DNA of 64,000 nucleotides, from assembly GCA_963680875.1 (NCBI GenBank), contig OY804589.1:20790413-20854412 (forward strand), given 5' to 3'. Below the pieces are notes generated by a model. The model made no database searches, had not been told where the DNA came from, and was given only the letters and a program-made list of their open reading frames with translations. The stretch is from Bathymodiolus brooksi (taxonomy: Eukaryota > Mollusca > Bivalvia > Mytilida > Modiolidae). The number at the start of each line of letters is the position of its first letter. The stretch's first letter is position 1. The position numbers and the translations under genes were made by a program. Of this stretch, positions 15,001-28,405 are shown one piece after another.

Positions 15001-18000
15001 TAGTGATAGTTACACATACTACTGGGTAGATGATACCTCTGGAGACTAAAAGTCCACCAGCAGAGGTATCAACCTAGTGATAGTAACACTGACTACTGGG
15101 TAGATGATACTTCCGGAGACTAATAGTCCACCTGCAGAGGTATCAACCTAGTGATAGTAACACCTACTACTGGGTATATGATACCCCGGAGACTAATAGT
15201 CCACCAGCAGAGGTATCAACCTAGTGATAACAACACTGGCTACTGGGTAGATGATACCTCCGGAGACTAATAGTCCACCAGCAGAGGTATCAATCTAGTG
15301 ATAGTAACACTGACTACTGAGTAGATGATACCTCCGGAGACTAATAGTCCACCAGCAGAGGTATCAACCTAGTGATAGTAACACTGACTACTGGGTAGAT
15401 GATACCTCCGGAGATTAATAGTTCACTAGCAGAAGTAACATCCTAGTGATAGTAACACTGACTACTTGGTAGATGATACCTTGGGCAATTATTAGTCCAC
15501 CAGCAGAGGTATCAACCTAGTGGGAGTAACACTGACTACTGGGTAGATGATACCTCCGGAGACTAAAGGTCCACCTGTAGAGGTATCAACCTAGTGATAG
15601 TAACACTGACTACTGGGTAGATGATACCTCCGGAGACTAATAGTCCACCAGCAGAGATATCAACCTAGAGATAGTAACACTGACTACTGGGTAGATGATA
15701 CCTCTGGAGATTAATAGTCCACCAGTAGAGGTATCAACCTAGTGATAGTAACACTGACTACTGGGTAGATGATACCTCCGGAAACTAAAAGTCCACCAGT
15801 AGAGGTACCAAACTAGTGATAAAAACACTGACTACTGGGTAGATGATACCTCAGGAGACTAGTAGTCCACCAGCAGAGGTATCAACATAGTGATAGTAAC
15901 ACTGACTACTGGGTAGATGATTCCTTGAGGAATCAATAGTCCACAAGCAAAGGTATCAATATAGTGATAGTAACACTGGCTACTGGGTAGATGATACCTC
16001 CAGATATTAATAGTCCACCAGCAGACGTATCAACCTAGTGATAGTAACACTGACTACCGGGTAGATGATATCTCCGGAGACTAATAGTCCACATGCAGAG
16101 GTATCAACCCTGTGATAGTAACACTGACTACTTGGTAGATGATACCTCCGAAGACTAATAGTCCACCAGCAGAGGTATCAACCTAGTGATAGTAACACTG
16201 ACTACTGGGTAGATGATACCTCCGGAGATTAATAGTCCACCAGCAGAGATATCAACCTAGTGATGGTAACACTGACTACTGGGTAGATGATACCTCCGAG
16301 ATTAATAATCCACCTGCAGTGGTATCAAGCTAGTGATAGTAACACTGATTACTGGGTAGATGATACTTCCGGAGACTAATAGTCCACCAGCAAAGGTGTC
16401 AACCTAGGGATAGTAACACTGACTACTGGGTAGATGATACCTACGGTGACTAATAGTCCACCAGCAGAGGTATCAACCTAGTGATAGTAACACTGACTGC
16501 TGGGTAGATGATACCTCCGGAGACTAATAGTCCACCAGCAGAGGTATCAATCTAGTGATAGTAACACTGACTACTGGGTAGATAATACCCCGGAGACTAT
16601 TAGTCCATCTGCAGAGGTATCAACCTAGTGATAGTAACACCTACTACTTGGTATATGATACCCCGGAGACTAATAGTCCACCAGCAGAGGTATCAACCTA
16701 GTGATAACAACACTGGCTACTTGGTAGATGATACCTTGGGCAATTAATAGTCCACCAGCAGAGGTATCAACCTAGTGAGAGTAACACTGACTACTGGGTA
16801 GATGATATCTCCGGAGATTAATAGTCCACCAGCGGAGGTATCAACCTAGTGAGAGTAACACTGGCTACTGGGTAGATGATACATCCGGAGTCTAGTAGTC
16901 CACCAGCACAGGCATCAACCTAGTGATAGTAACACTGACTACTGGGTAGATGATACCTCCGGAGACTAAAGGTCCACCAGTAGAGGTATCAACCTAGTGA
17001 TAGTAACACTGACTACTGGGTAGATGATACCTCCGGAGACTAATAGTCCACCAGCAGAGATATCAACCTAGAGATAGTAACACTGACTACTGGGTAGATG
17101 ATACCTCTGGAGATTAATAGTCCACCAGTAGAGGTATCAACCTAGTGATAGTAACACTGACTACTGGGTAGATGATACCTCCGGAAACTAAAGGTCCACC
17201 AGTAGAGGTACCAAACTAGTGATAGAAACACTGACTACTGGGTAGATGATACCTCAGGAGACTAGTAGTCCGCCAGCAGAGGTATCAACATAGTGATAGT
17301 AACACTGACTACTGGGTAGATGATTCCTTGAGGAATCAATAGTCCACAAGCAAAGGTATCAATATAGTGATAGTAACACTGGCTACTGGGTAGATGATAC
17401 CTCCGGAGATTAATAGTCCACCAGCAGAGGTATCAACCTAGTGATAGTAACACTGACTACCGGGTAGATGATATCTCCGAATACTAATAGTCCACATGCA
17501 GAGGTATCAACCCTGTGATAGTAACACTGACTACTTGGTAGATGATACCTTCGAAGACTAATAGTCCACCAGCAGAGGTATCAACCTAGTGATAGTAACA
17601 CTGACTACTGGGTAGATGATACCTCCGGAGATTAATAGTCCACCAGCAGAGATAACAACCTAGTGATGGTAACACTGACTACTGGGTAGATGATACTTCC
17701 GGAGACTAATAGTCCACCAGCAAAGGTGTCAACCTAGGGATAGTAACACTGACTACTGGGTAGATGATACCTCCGGTGACTAATAGTCCACCAGCAGAGG
17801 TATCAACCTAATGATAGTAACACTGACTACTAGGTAGATGATATCTCCGGAGACTAAATGTCCACCAGCAGAGGTATCAACCTAGTGATAGTAACACTGA
17901 CTGCTGGGTAGATCATACCTCCGGAGACTAATAGTCCACCAGCAGAGGTATCAACCTAGTGATAGTAACGCTTACTACTGGGTAGATAATACCCCGGAGA

Positions 18001-18194
18001 CTAATAGTCCACCTGCAGAGGTATCAACCTAGTGATAGTAACACTGACTACTGGGTAGATGATACCTCGGAGACTAATATTCCACCAACAGAGGTATCAA
18101 CCTAGTGATAGTTACACATACTACTGGGTAGATGATACCTCCGGAGACTAAAAGTCCACCTGCAGAGGTATCAACCTAGTGATAGTAACACTGA

Positions 18195-21100
18195 CTACTG
18201 GGTAGATGATACTTCCGGAGACTAATAGTCCACCTGCAGAGGTATCAACCTAGTGATAGTAACACCTACTACTGGGTATATGATACCCCGGAGACTAATA
18301 GTCCACCAGCAGAGGTATCAACCTAGTGATAACAACACTGGCTACTGGGTAGATGATACCTCCGGAGACTAATAGTCCACCAGCAGAGGTATCAATCTAG
18401 TGATAGTAACACTGACTACTGGGTAGATAATACCCCGGAGACTAATAGTCCACCTGCAGAGGTATCAACCTAGTGATAGTAACACTGATTACTGGGAAGA
18501 TGATACCTCGGAGACTAATATTCCACCAACAGAGGTATCAACCTAGTGATAGTAACACTGACTACTGGGTAGATGATAATTCCGGAGACTAATAGTCCAC
18601 CTGCAGAGGTATCAACCTAGTAATAGTAACACCTACTACTGGGTATATGATACCCCGGAGACTAATAGTCCACCAGCAGAGGTATCAACCTAGTGATAAC
18701 AACACTGGCTACTGGGTAGATGATACCTCCGGAGACTAATAGTCCACCAGCAGAGGTATCAATCTAGTGATAGTAACACAGACTACTGAGTAGATGATAC
18801 CTCCGAAGACTAATAGTCCACCAGCAGAGGTATCAACCTAGTGATAGTAACACTGACTACTTGGTAGATGATACCTTGGGCAATTAATAGTCCACCAGCA
18901 GAGGTATCAACCTAGTGAGAGTAACACTGACTACTGGGTAGATGATATCTCCGGAGACTAATAGTCCACCAGCGGAGGTATCAACCTAGTGAGAGTAACA
19001 CTGGCTACTGGGTAGATGATACATCCGGAGTCTAGTAGTCCACCAGCACAGGCATCAACCTAGTGATAGTAACACTGACTACTGGGTAGATGATACCTCC
19101 GGAGACTAAAGGTCCACCAGTAGAGGTATCAACCTAGTGATAGTAACACTGACTACTGGGTAGATGATACCTCCGGAGACTAATAGTCCACCAGCAGAGA
19201 TATCAACCTAGAGATAGTAACACTGACTACTGTGTAGATAATACCTCTGGAGATTAATAGTCCACCAGTAGAGGTATCAACCTAGTGATAGTAACACTGA
19301 CTACTGGGTAGATGATACCTCCGGAAACTAAAAGTCCACCAGTAGAGGTACCAACCTAGTGATAGAAACACTGACTACTGGGTAGATGATACCTCCGGAG
19401 ATTAATAGTCCACCAGCAGAGGTATCAACCTAGTGATAGTAACACTGACTACTGGGTAGATGATTCCTTGAGGAATCAATAGTCCACAAGCAAAGGTATC
19501 AATATAGTGATAGTAACACTGGCTACTGGGTAGATGATACCTCCGGAGATTAATATTCCACCAGCAGAGGTATCAACCTAGTGATAGTAACACTGACTAC
19601 TGAGTAGATGATACCTCCGGAGATTAATAGTCCACCAGCAGAGATATCAACCTAGTGATGGTAACACTGACTACTGGGTAGATGATACCTCCGGAGATTA
19701 ATAATCCACCTACAGAGGTATCAAGCTAGTGATAGTAACACTGACTACTGGGTAGATGATACTTCCGGAGACTAATAGTCCACCAGCAAAGGTGTCAACC
19801 TAGGGATAGTAACACTGGCTACTTGGTAGATGATACCCCGGGTGATTAATAGTCCACCAACAGAGTTATCAACCTAGTGATAGTAACACTGACTACTGGG
19901 TAGATGATATCTCCGGAGACTAAATGTCCACCAGCAGAGGTATCAACCTAGTGATAGTAACACTGACTGCTGGGTAGATCATACCTCCGGAGACTAATAG
20001 TCCACCTGCAGAGGTATCAACCTAGTGATAGTAACGCTTACTACTGGGTAGATAATACCCCGGAGACTAATAGTCCACCTGCAGAGGTATCAACCTAGTG
20101 ATAGTAACACTGACTACTGGGTAGATGATACCTCGGAGACTAATATTCCACCAACAGATGTATCAACCTAGTGATAGTTACACATACTACTGGGTAGATG
20201 ATACTTCCGGAGACTAATAGTCCACCTGCAGAGGTATCAACCTAGTGATAGTAACACCTACTACTGGGTATATGATACCCCGGAGACTAATAGTCCACCA
20301 GCAGAGGTATCAACCTAGTGATAACAACACTGGCTACTGGGTAGATGATACCTCCGGAGACTAATAGTCCACCAGCAGAGGTATCAATCTAGTGATAGTA
20401 ACACTGACTACTGGGTAGATAATACCCCGGAGACTAATAGTCCACCTGCAGAGGTATCAACCTAGTGATAGTAACAATGACTACTGGGTAGATGATACCT
20501 CGGAGACTAATATTCCACCAACAGAGGTATCAACCTAGTGATAGTAACACTGACTACTGGGTAGATGATAATTCCGGAGACTAATAGTCCACCTGCAGAG
20601 GTATCAACCTAGTAATAGTAACACCTACTACTGGGTATATGATACCCCGGAGACTAATAGTCCACCAGCAGAGGTATCAACCTAGTGATAACAACACTGG
20701 CTACTGGGTAGATGATACCTCCGGAGACTAATAGTCCACCAGCAGAGGTATCAATATAGTGATAGTAACACAGACTACTGAGTAGATGATACCTCCGAAG
20801 ACTAATAGTCCACCAGCAGAGGTATCAACCTAGTGATAGTAACACTGACTACTTGGTAGATGATACCTTGGGCAATTAATAGTCCACCAGCAGAGGTATC
20901 AACCTAGTGAGAGTAACACTGACTACTGGGTAGATGATATCTCCGGAGACTAATAGTCCACCAGCGGAGGTATCAACCTAGTGAGAGTAACACTGGCTAC
21001 TGGGTAGATGATACATCCGGAGTCTAGTAGTCCACCAGCACAGGCATCAACCTAGTGATAGTAACACTGACTACTGGGTAGATGATACCTCCGGAGACTA

Positions 21101-22182
21101 AAGGTCCACCAGTAGAGGTATCAACCTAGTGATAGTAACACTGACTACTGGGTAGATGATACCTCCGGAGACTAATAGTCCACCAGCAGAGATATCAACC
21201 TAGAGATAGTAACACTGACTACTGTGTAGATAATACCTCTGGAGATTAATAGTCCACCAGTAGAGGTATCAACCTAGTGATAGTAACACTGACTACTGGG
21301 TAGATGATACCTCCGGAAACTAAAAGTCCACCAGTAGAGGTACCAACCTAGTGATAGAAACACTGACTACTGGGTAGATGATACCTCCGGAGATTAATAG
21401 TCCACCAGCAGAGGTATCAACCTAGTGATAGTAACACTGACTACTGGGTAGATGATTCCTTGAGGAATCAATAGTCCACAAGCAAAGGTATCAATATAGT
21501 GATAGTAACACTGGCTACTGGGTAGATGATACCTCCGGAGATTAATATTCCACCAGCAGAGGTATCAACCTAGTGATAGTAACACTGACTACTGAGTAGA
21601 TGATACCTCCGGAGATTAATAGTCCACCAGCAGAGATATCAACCTAGTGATGGTAACACTGACTACTGGGTAGATGATACCTCCGGAGATTAATAATCCA
21701 CCTACAGAGGTATCAAGCTAGTGATAGTAACACTGACTACTGGGTAGATGATACTTCCGGAGACTAATAGTCCACCAGCAAAGGTGTCAACCTAGGGATA
21801 GTAACACTGGCTACTTGGTAGATGATACCCCGGGTGATTAATAGTCCACCAACAGAGTTATCAACCTAGTGATAGTAACACTGACTACTGGGTAGATGAT
21901 ATCTCCGGAGATTAAATGTCCACCAGCAGAGGTATCAACCTAGTGATAGTAACACTGACTGCTGGGTAGATCATACCTCCGGAGACTAATAGTCCACCTG
22001 CAGAGGTATCAACCTAGTGATAGTAACGCTTACTACTGGGTAGATAATACCCCGGAGACTAATAGTCCACCTGCAGAGGTATCAACCTAGTGATAGTAAC
22101 ACTGACTACTGGGTAGATGATACCTCGGAGACTAATATTCCACCAACAGATGTATCAACCTAGTGATAGTTACACATACTAC
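18195..22182. repeat. Two tandem copies of a 1,992-bp satellite block
   Basis: Within the 74-bp array, the order of variant monomers from about 18,195 to 20,190 is repeated from about 20,190 to 22,182. The offset is a constant 1,992 bp at each landmark I checked: a GATAATTCCGG variant at 18,575 and 20,567, TCCTTGAGG at 19,465 and 21,457, and ATACTTCCGG at 18,209 and 20,201. Copies differ only by scattered point changes. This is a 27-monomer block amplified as a unit, with borders that fall inside monomers. Confidence 0.85.
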
Positions 22183-25100
22183 TGGGTAGATGATACCTCC
22201 GGAGACTAAAAGTCCACCAGCAGAGGTATCAACCTAGTGATAGTAACACTGACTACTGGGTAGATGATACTTCCGGAGACTAATAGTCCACCTGCAGAGG
22301 TATCAACCTAGTGATAGTAACACCTACTACTGGGTATATGATACCACGGAGACTAATAGTCCACCAGCAGAGGTATCAACCTAGTGATAACAACACTGGC
22401 TACTGGGTAGATGATACCTCCGGAGACTAATAGTCCACCAGCAGAGGTATCAATTTAGTGATAGTAACACTGACTACTGAGTAGATGATACCTCCGGAGA
22501 CTATTAGTCCACAAGCAGAGGTATCAACCTAGTGATAGTAACACTGACTACTGGGTAGATGATACCTCCGGAGATTAATAGTTCACTAGCAGAAGTAACA
22601 TCCTAGTGATAGTAACACTGACTACTTGGTAGATGATACATTGGGCAATTAATAGTCCACCAGCAGAGGTATCAACCTAGTGATAGTAACACTGACTACT
22701 GGGTATATGATACCACGGAGACTAATAGTCCATCAGCAGAGGTATCAACCTAGTGATAACAACACTGGCTACTGGGTAGATGATACCTCCGGAGACTAAT
22801 AGTCCACCAGCAGAGGTATCAATCTAGTGATAGTAACACTGACTACTGGGTAGATGATACCTCCGGAGACTAAAGGTCCACCAGTAGAGGTATCAACCTA
22901 GTGATAGTAACACTGACTACTGGGTAGATGATACCTCCGGAGACTAATAGTCCACCAGCAGAGATATCAACCTAGAGATAGTAACACTGACTACTGGGTA
23001 GATGATACCTCTGGAGATTAATAGTCCACCAGCAGAGGTATCAACCTAGTGATAGTAACACTGACTACTGGGTAGATGATACCTCAGGAGACTAGTAGTC
23101 CACCAGCAGAGGTATCAACATAGTGATAGTAACACTGACTACTGGGTAGATGATTCCTTGAGGAATCAATAGTCCACAAGCAAAGGTATCAATATAGTGA
23201 TAGTAACACTGGCTACTGGGTAGATGATACCTCCGGAGATTAATAGTCCACCAGCAGAGGTATCAACCTAGTGATAGTAACACTGACTACCGGGTAGATG
23301 ATATCTCCGGTGACTAATAGTCCACATGCAGAGGTATCAACCCTTTGATAGTAACACTGACTACTTGGTAGATGATACCTCCGAAGACTAATAGTCCACC
23401 AGCAGAGGTATCACCCTAGTGATAGTAACACTGACTACTGAGTAGATGATACCTCCGGAGATTAATTGTCCACCAGCAGAGATATCAACCTAGTGATGGT
23501 AACACTGACTACTGGGTAGATGATACCTCCGGAGATTAATAATCCACCTGCAGAGGTATCAAGCTAGTGATAGTAACACTGACTACTGGGTAGATGATAC
23601 TTCCGGACACTAATAGTCCACCAGCAAAGGTGTCAACCTGGGGATAGTAACACTGGCTACTTGGTAGATGATACCCCGGGTGATTAATAGTCCACCAACA
23701 GAGTTATCAACCTAGTGATAGTAACACTGACTACTGGGTAGATGATACCTCCGGTGACTAATAGTCCACCAGCAGAGGTATCAACCTAATGATAGTAACA
23801 CTGACTACTGGGTAGATGATATTTCCGGAGACTAAATGTCCACCAGCAGAGGTATCAACCTAGTGATAGTAACACTGACTGCTGGGTAGATCATACCTCC
23901 GGAGACTAATAGTCCACCTGCAGAGGTATCAACCTAGTGATAGTAACGCTTACTACTGGGTAGATAATACCCCGTAGACTAATAGTCCACCTGCAGAGGT
24001 ATCAATCTAGTGATAGTAACACTGACTACTGGGTAGATGATACCTCGGAGACTAATATTCCACCAACAGAGGTATCAACCTAGTGATAGTTACACTGACT
24101 ACTGGGTAGATGATACCTCCGGAGACTAAAAGTCCACCAGCAGAGGTATCAACCTAGTGATAATAACACTGACTACTGGGTAGATGATACTTCCGGAGAC
24201 TAATAGTCCACCTGCAGAGGTATCAACCTAGTGAGAGTAACACCTACTACTGGGTATATGATACCCCGGAGACTAATAGTCCACCAGCAGAGGTATCAAC
24301 CTAGTGATAACAACACTGGCTACTGGGTAGATGATACCTCCGGAGACTAATAGTCCACCAGCAGAGGTATCAATCTAGTGATAGTAACACTGACTACTGA
24401 GTAGATGATACCTCCGGAGACTAATAGTCCACCAGCAGAGGTATCAACCTAGTGATAGTAACACTGACTACTGGGTAGATGATACCTCCGAAGATTAATA
24501 GTTCACTAGCAGAAGTAACATCCTAGTGATAGTAACACTGACTACTTGGTAGATGATACCTTGGGCAATTAATAGTCCACCAGCAGAGGTATCAATCTAG
24601 TGATAGTAACACTGACTACTGGGTAGATGATATCTCCGGAGACTAATAGTCCACCAGCAGAGGTATCAACCTAGTGAGAGTAACACAGGCTACTGGGTAG
24701 ATGATACATCCGTAGTCTAGTAGTCCACCAACACAGGTATCAACCTGGTGATAGTAACACTGACTACTGGGTAGATAATATTTCCGGAGACTAAATGTCC
24801 ACCAGCAGAGGTATCAACCTAGTGATAGTAACACTGACTGCTGGGTAGATCATACCTCCGGAGACTAATAGTCCACCTGCAGAGGTATCAACCTAGTGAT
24901 AGTAACGCTTACTACTGGGTAGATAATACCCCGGAGACTAATAGTCCACCTGCAGAGGTATCAACCTAGTGATAGTAACACTGACTACTGGGTAGATGAT
25001 TCCTTGAGGAATCAATAGTCCACAAGCAAAGGTATCAATATAGTGATAGTAACACTGGCTACTGGGTAGATGATACCTCCGGAGATTAATATTCCACCAG

Positions 25101-28100
25101 CAGAGGTATCAACCTAGTGATAGTAACACTGACTACTGAGTAGATGATACCTCCGGAGATTAATAGTCCACCAGCAGAGATATCAACCTAGTGATGGTAA
25201 CACTGACTACTGGGTAGATGATACCTCCGGAGATTAATAATCCACCTACAGAGGTATCAAGCTAGTGATAGTAACACTGACTACTGGGTAGATGATACTT
25301 CCGGAGACTAATAGTCCACCAGCAAAGGTGTCAACCTAGGGATAGTAACACTGGCTACTTGGTAGATGATACCCCGGGTGATTAATAGTCCACCAACAGA
25401 GTTATCAACCTAGTGATAGTAACACTGACTACTGGGTAGATGATATCTCCGGAGATTAAATGTCCACCAGCAGAGGTATCAACCTAGTGATAGTAACACT
25501 GACTGCTGGGTAGATCATACCTCCGGAGACTAATAGTCCACCTGCAGAGGTATCAACCTAGTGATAGTAACGCTTACTACTGGGTAGATAATACCCCGGA
25601 GACTAATAGTCCACCTGCAGAGGTATCAACCTAGTGATAGTAACACTGACTACTGGGTAGATGATACCTCGGAGACTAATATTCCACCAACAGATGTATC
25701 AACCTAGTGATAGTTACACATACTACTGGGTAGATGATACCTCCGGAGACTAAAAGTCCACCAGCAGAGGTATCAACCTAGTGATAGTAACACTGACTAC
25801 TGGGTAGATGATACTTCCGGAGACTAATAGTCCACCTGCAGAGGTATCAACCTAGTGATAGTAACACCTACTACTGGGTATATGATACCACGGAGACTAA
25901 TAGTCCACCAGCAGAGGTATCAACCTAGTGATAACAACACTGGCTACTGGGTAGATGATACCTCCGGAGACTAATAGTCCACCAGCAGAGGTATCAATTT
26001 AGTGATAGTAACACTGACTACTGAGTAGATGATACCTCCGGAGACTATTAGTCCACAAGCAGAGGTATCAACCTAGTGATAGTAACACTGACTACTGGGT
26101 AGATGATACCTCCGGAGATTAATAGTTCACTAGCAGAAGTAACATCCTAGTGATAGTAACACTGACTACTTGGTAGATGATACATTGGGCAATTAATAGT
26201 CCACCAGCAGAGGTATCAACCTAGTGATAGTAACACTGACTACTGGGTATATGATACCACGGAGACTAATAGTCCATCAGCAGAGGTATCAACCTAGTGA
26301 TAACAACACTGGCTACTGGGTAGATGATACCTCCGGAGACTAATAGTCCACCAGCAGAGGTATCAATCTAGTGATAGTAACACTGACTACTGGGTAGATG
26401 ATACCTCCGGAGACTAAAGGTCCACCAGTAGAGGTATCAACCTAGTGATAGTAACACTGACTACTGGGTAGATGATACCTCCGGAGACTAATAGTCCACC
26501 AGCAGAGATATCAACCTAGAGATAGTAACACTGACTACTGGGTAGATGATACCTCTGGAGATTAATAGTCCACCAGCAGAGGTATCAACCTAGTGATAGT
26601 AACACTGACTACTGGGTAGATGATACCTCAGGAGACTAGTAGTCCACCAGCAGAGGTATCAACATAGTGATAGTAACACTGACTACTGGGTAGATGATTC
26701 CTTGAGGAATCAATAGTCCACAAGCAAAGGTATCAATATAGTGATAGTAACACTGGCTACTGGGTAGATGATACCTCCGGAGATTAATAGTCCACCAGCA
26801 GAGGTATCAACCTAGTGATAGTAACACTGACTACCGGGTAGATGATATCTCCGGTGACTAATAGTCCACATGCAGAGGTATCAACCCTTTGATAGTAACA
26901 CTGACTACTTGGTAGATGATACCTCCGAAGACTAATAGTCCACCAGCAGAGGTATCACCCTAGTGATAGTAACACTGACTACTGAGTAGATGATACCTCC
27001 GGAGATTAATTGTCCACCAGCAGAGATATCAACCTAGTGATGGTAACACTGACTACTGGGTAGATGATACCTCCGGAGATTAATAATCCACCTGCAGAGG
27101 TATCAAGCTAGTGATAGTAACACTGACTACTGGGTAGATGATACTTCCGGACACTAATAGTCCACCAGCAAAGGTGTCAACCTGGGGATAGTAACACTGG
27201 CTACTTGGTAGATGATACCCCGGGTGATTAATAGTCCACCAACAGAGTTATCAACCTAGTGATAGTAACACTGACTACTGGGTAGATGATACCTCCGGTG
27301 ACTAATAGTCCACCAGCAGAGGTATCAACCTAATGATAGTAACACTGACTACTGGGTAGATGATATTTCCGGAGACTAAATGTCCACCAGCAGAGGTATC
27401 AACCTAGTGATAGTAACACTGACTGCTGGGTAGATCATACCTCCGGAGACTAATAGTCCACCTGCAGAGGTATCAACCTAGTGATAGTAACGCTTACTAC
27501 TGGGTAGATAATACCCCGTAGACTAATAGTCCACCTGCAGAGGTATCAATCTAGTGATAGTAACACTGACTACTGGGTAGATGATACCTCGGAGACTAAT
27601 ATTCCACCAACAGAGGTATCAACCTAGTGATAGTTACACTGACTACTGGGTAGATGATACTTCCGGAGACTAATAGTCCACCTGCAGAGGTATCAACCTA
27701 GTGAGAGTAACACCTACTACTGGGTATATGATACCCCGGAGACTAATAGTCCACCAGCAGAGGTATCAACCTAGTGATAACAACACTGGCTACTGGGTAG
27801 ATGATACCTCCGGAGACTAATAGTCCACCAGCAGAGGTATCAATCTAGTGATAGTAACACTGACTACTGAGTAGATGATACCTCCGGAGACTAATAGTCC
27901 ACCAGCAGAGGTATCAACCTAGTGATAGTAACACTGACTACTGGGTAGATGATACCTCCGAAGATTAATAGTTCACTAGCAGAAGTAACATCCTAGTGAT
28001 AGTAACACTGACTACTTGGTAGATGATACCTTGGGCAATTAATAGTCCACCAGCAGAGGTATCAATCTAGTGATAGTAACACTGACTACTGGGTAGATGA

Positions 28101-28405
28101 TATCTCCGGAGACTAATAGTCCACCAGCAGAGGTATCAACCTAGTGAGAGTAACACAGGCTACTGGGTAGATGATACATCCGTAGTCTAGTAGTCCACCA
28201 ACACAGGTATCAACCTGGTGATAGTAACACTGACTACTGGGTAGATAATATTTCCGGAGACTAAATGTCCACCAGCAGAGGTATCAACCTAGTGATAGTA
28301 ACACTGACTGCTGGGTAGATCATACCTCCGGAGACTAATAGTCCACCTGCAGAGGTATCAACCTAGTGATAGTAACGCTTACTACTGGGTAGATAATACC
28401 CCGTA
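21400..28405. repeat. Two tandem copies of a 3.54-kb satellite block
   Basis: About 21,400-24,940 and 24,945-28,405 carry the same succession of variant monomers at an offset of 3,544 bp. Landmarks are TCCTTGAGG at 21,457 and 25,001, and CACCTACTAC at 22,321 and 25,865. From 24,191 onward the offset drops to 3,470 bp because the second copy lacks exactly one 74-bp monomer. Identity then continues to about 24,932 and 28,402. The few point differences indicate a very recent duplication that partly overlaps the 1,992-bp duplication. Confidence 0.85.
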
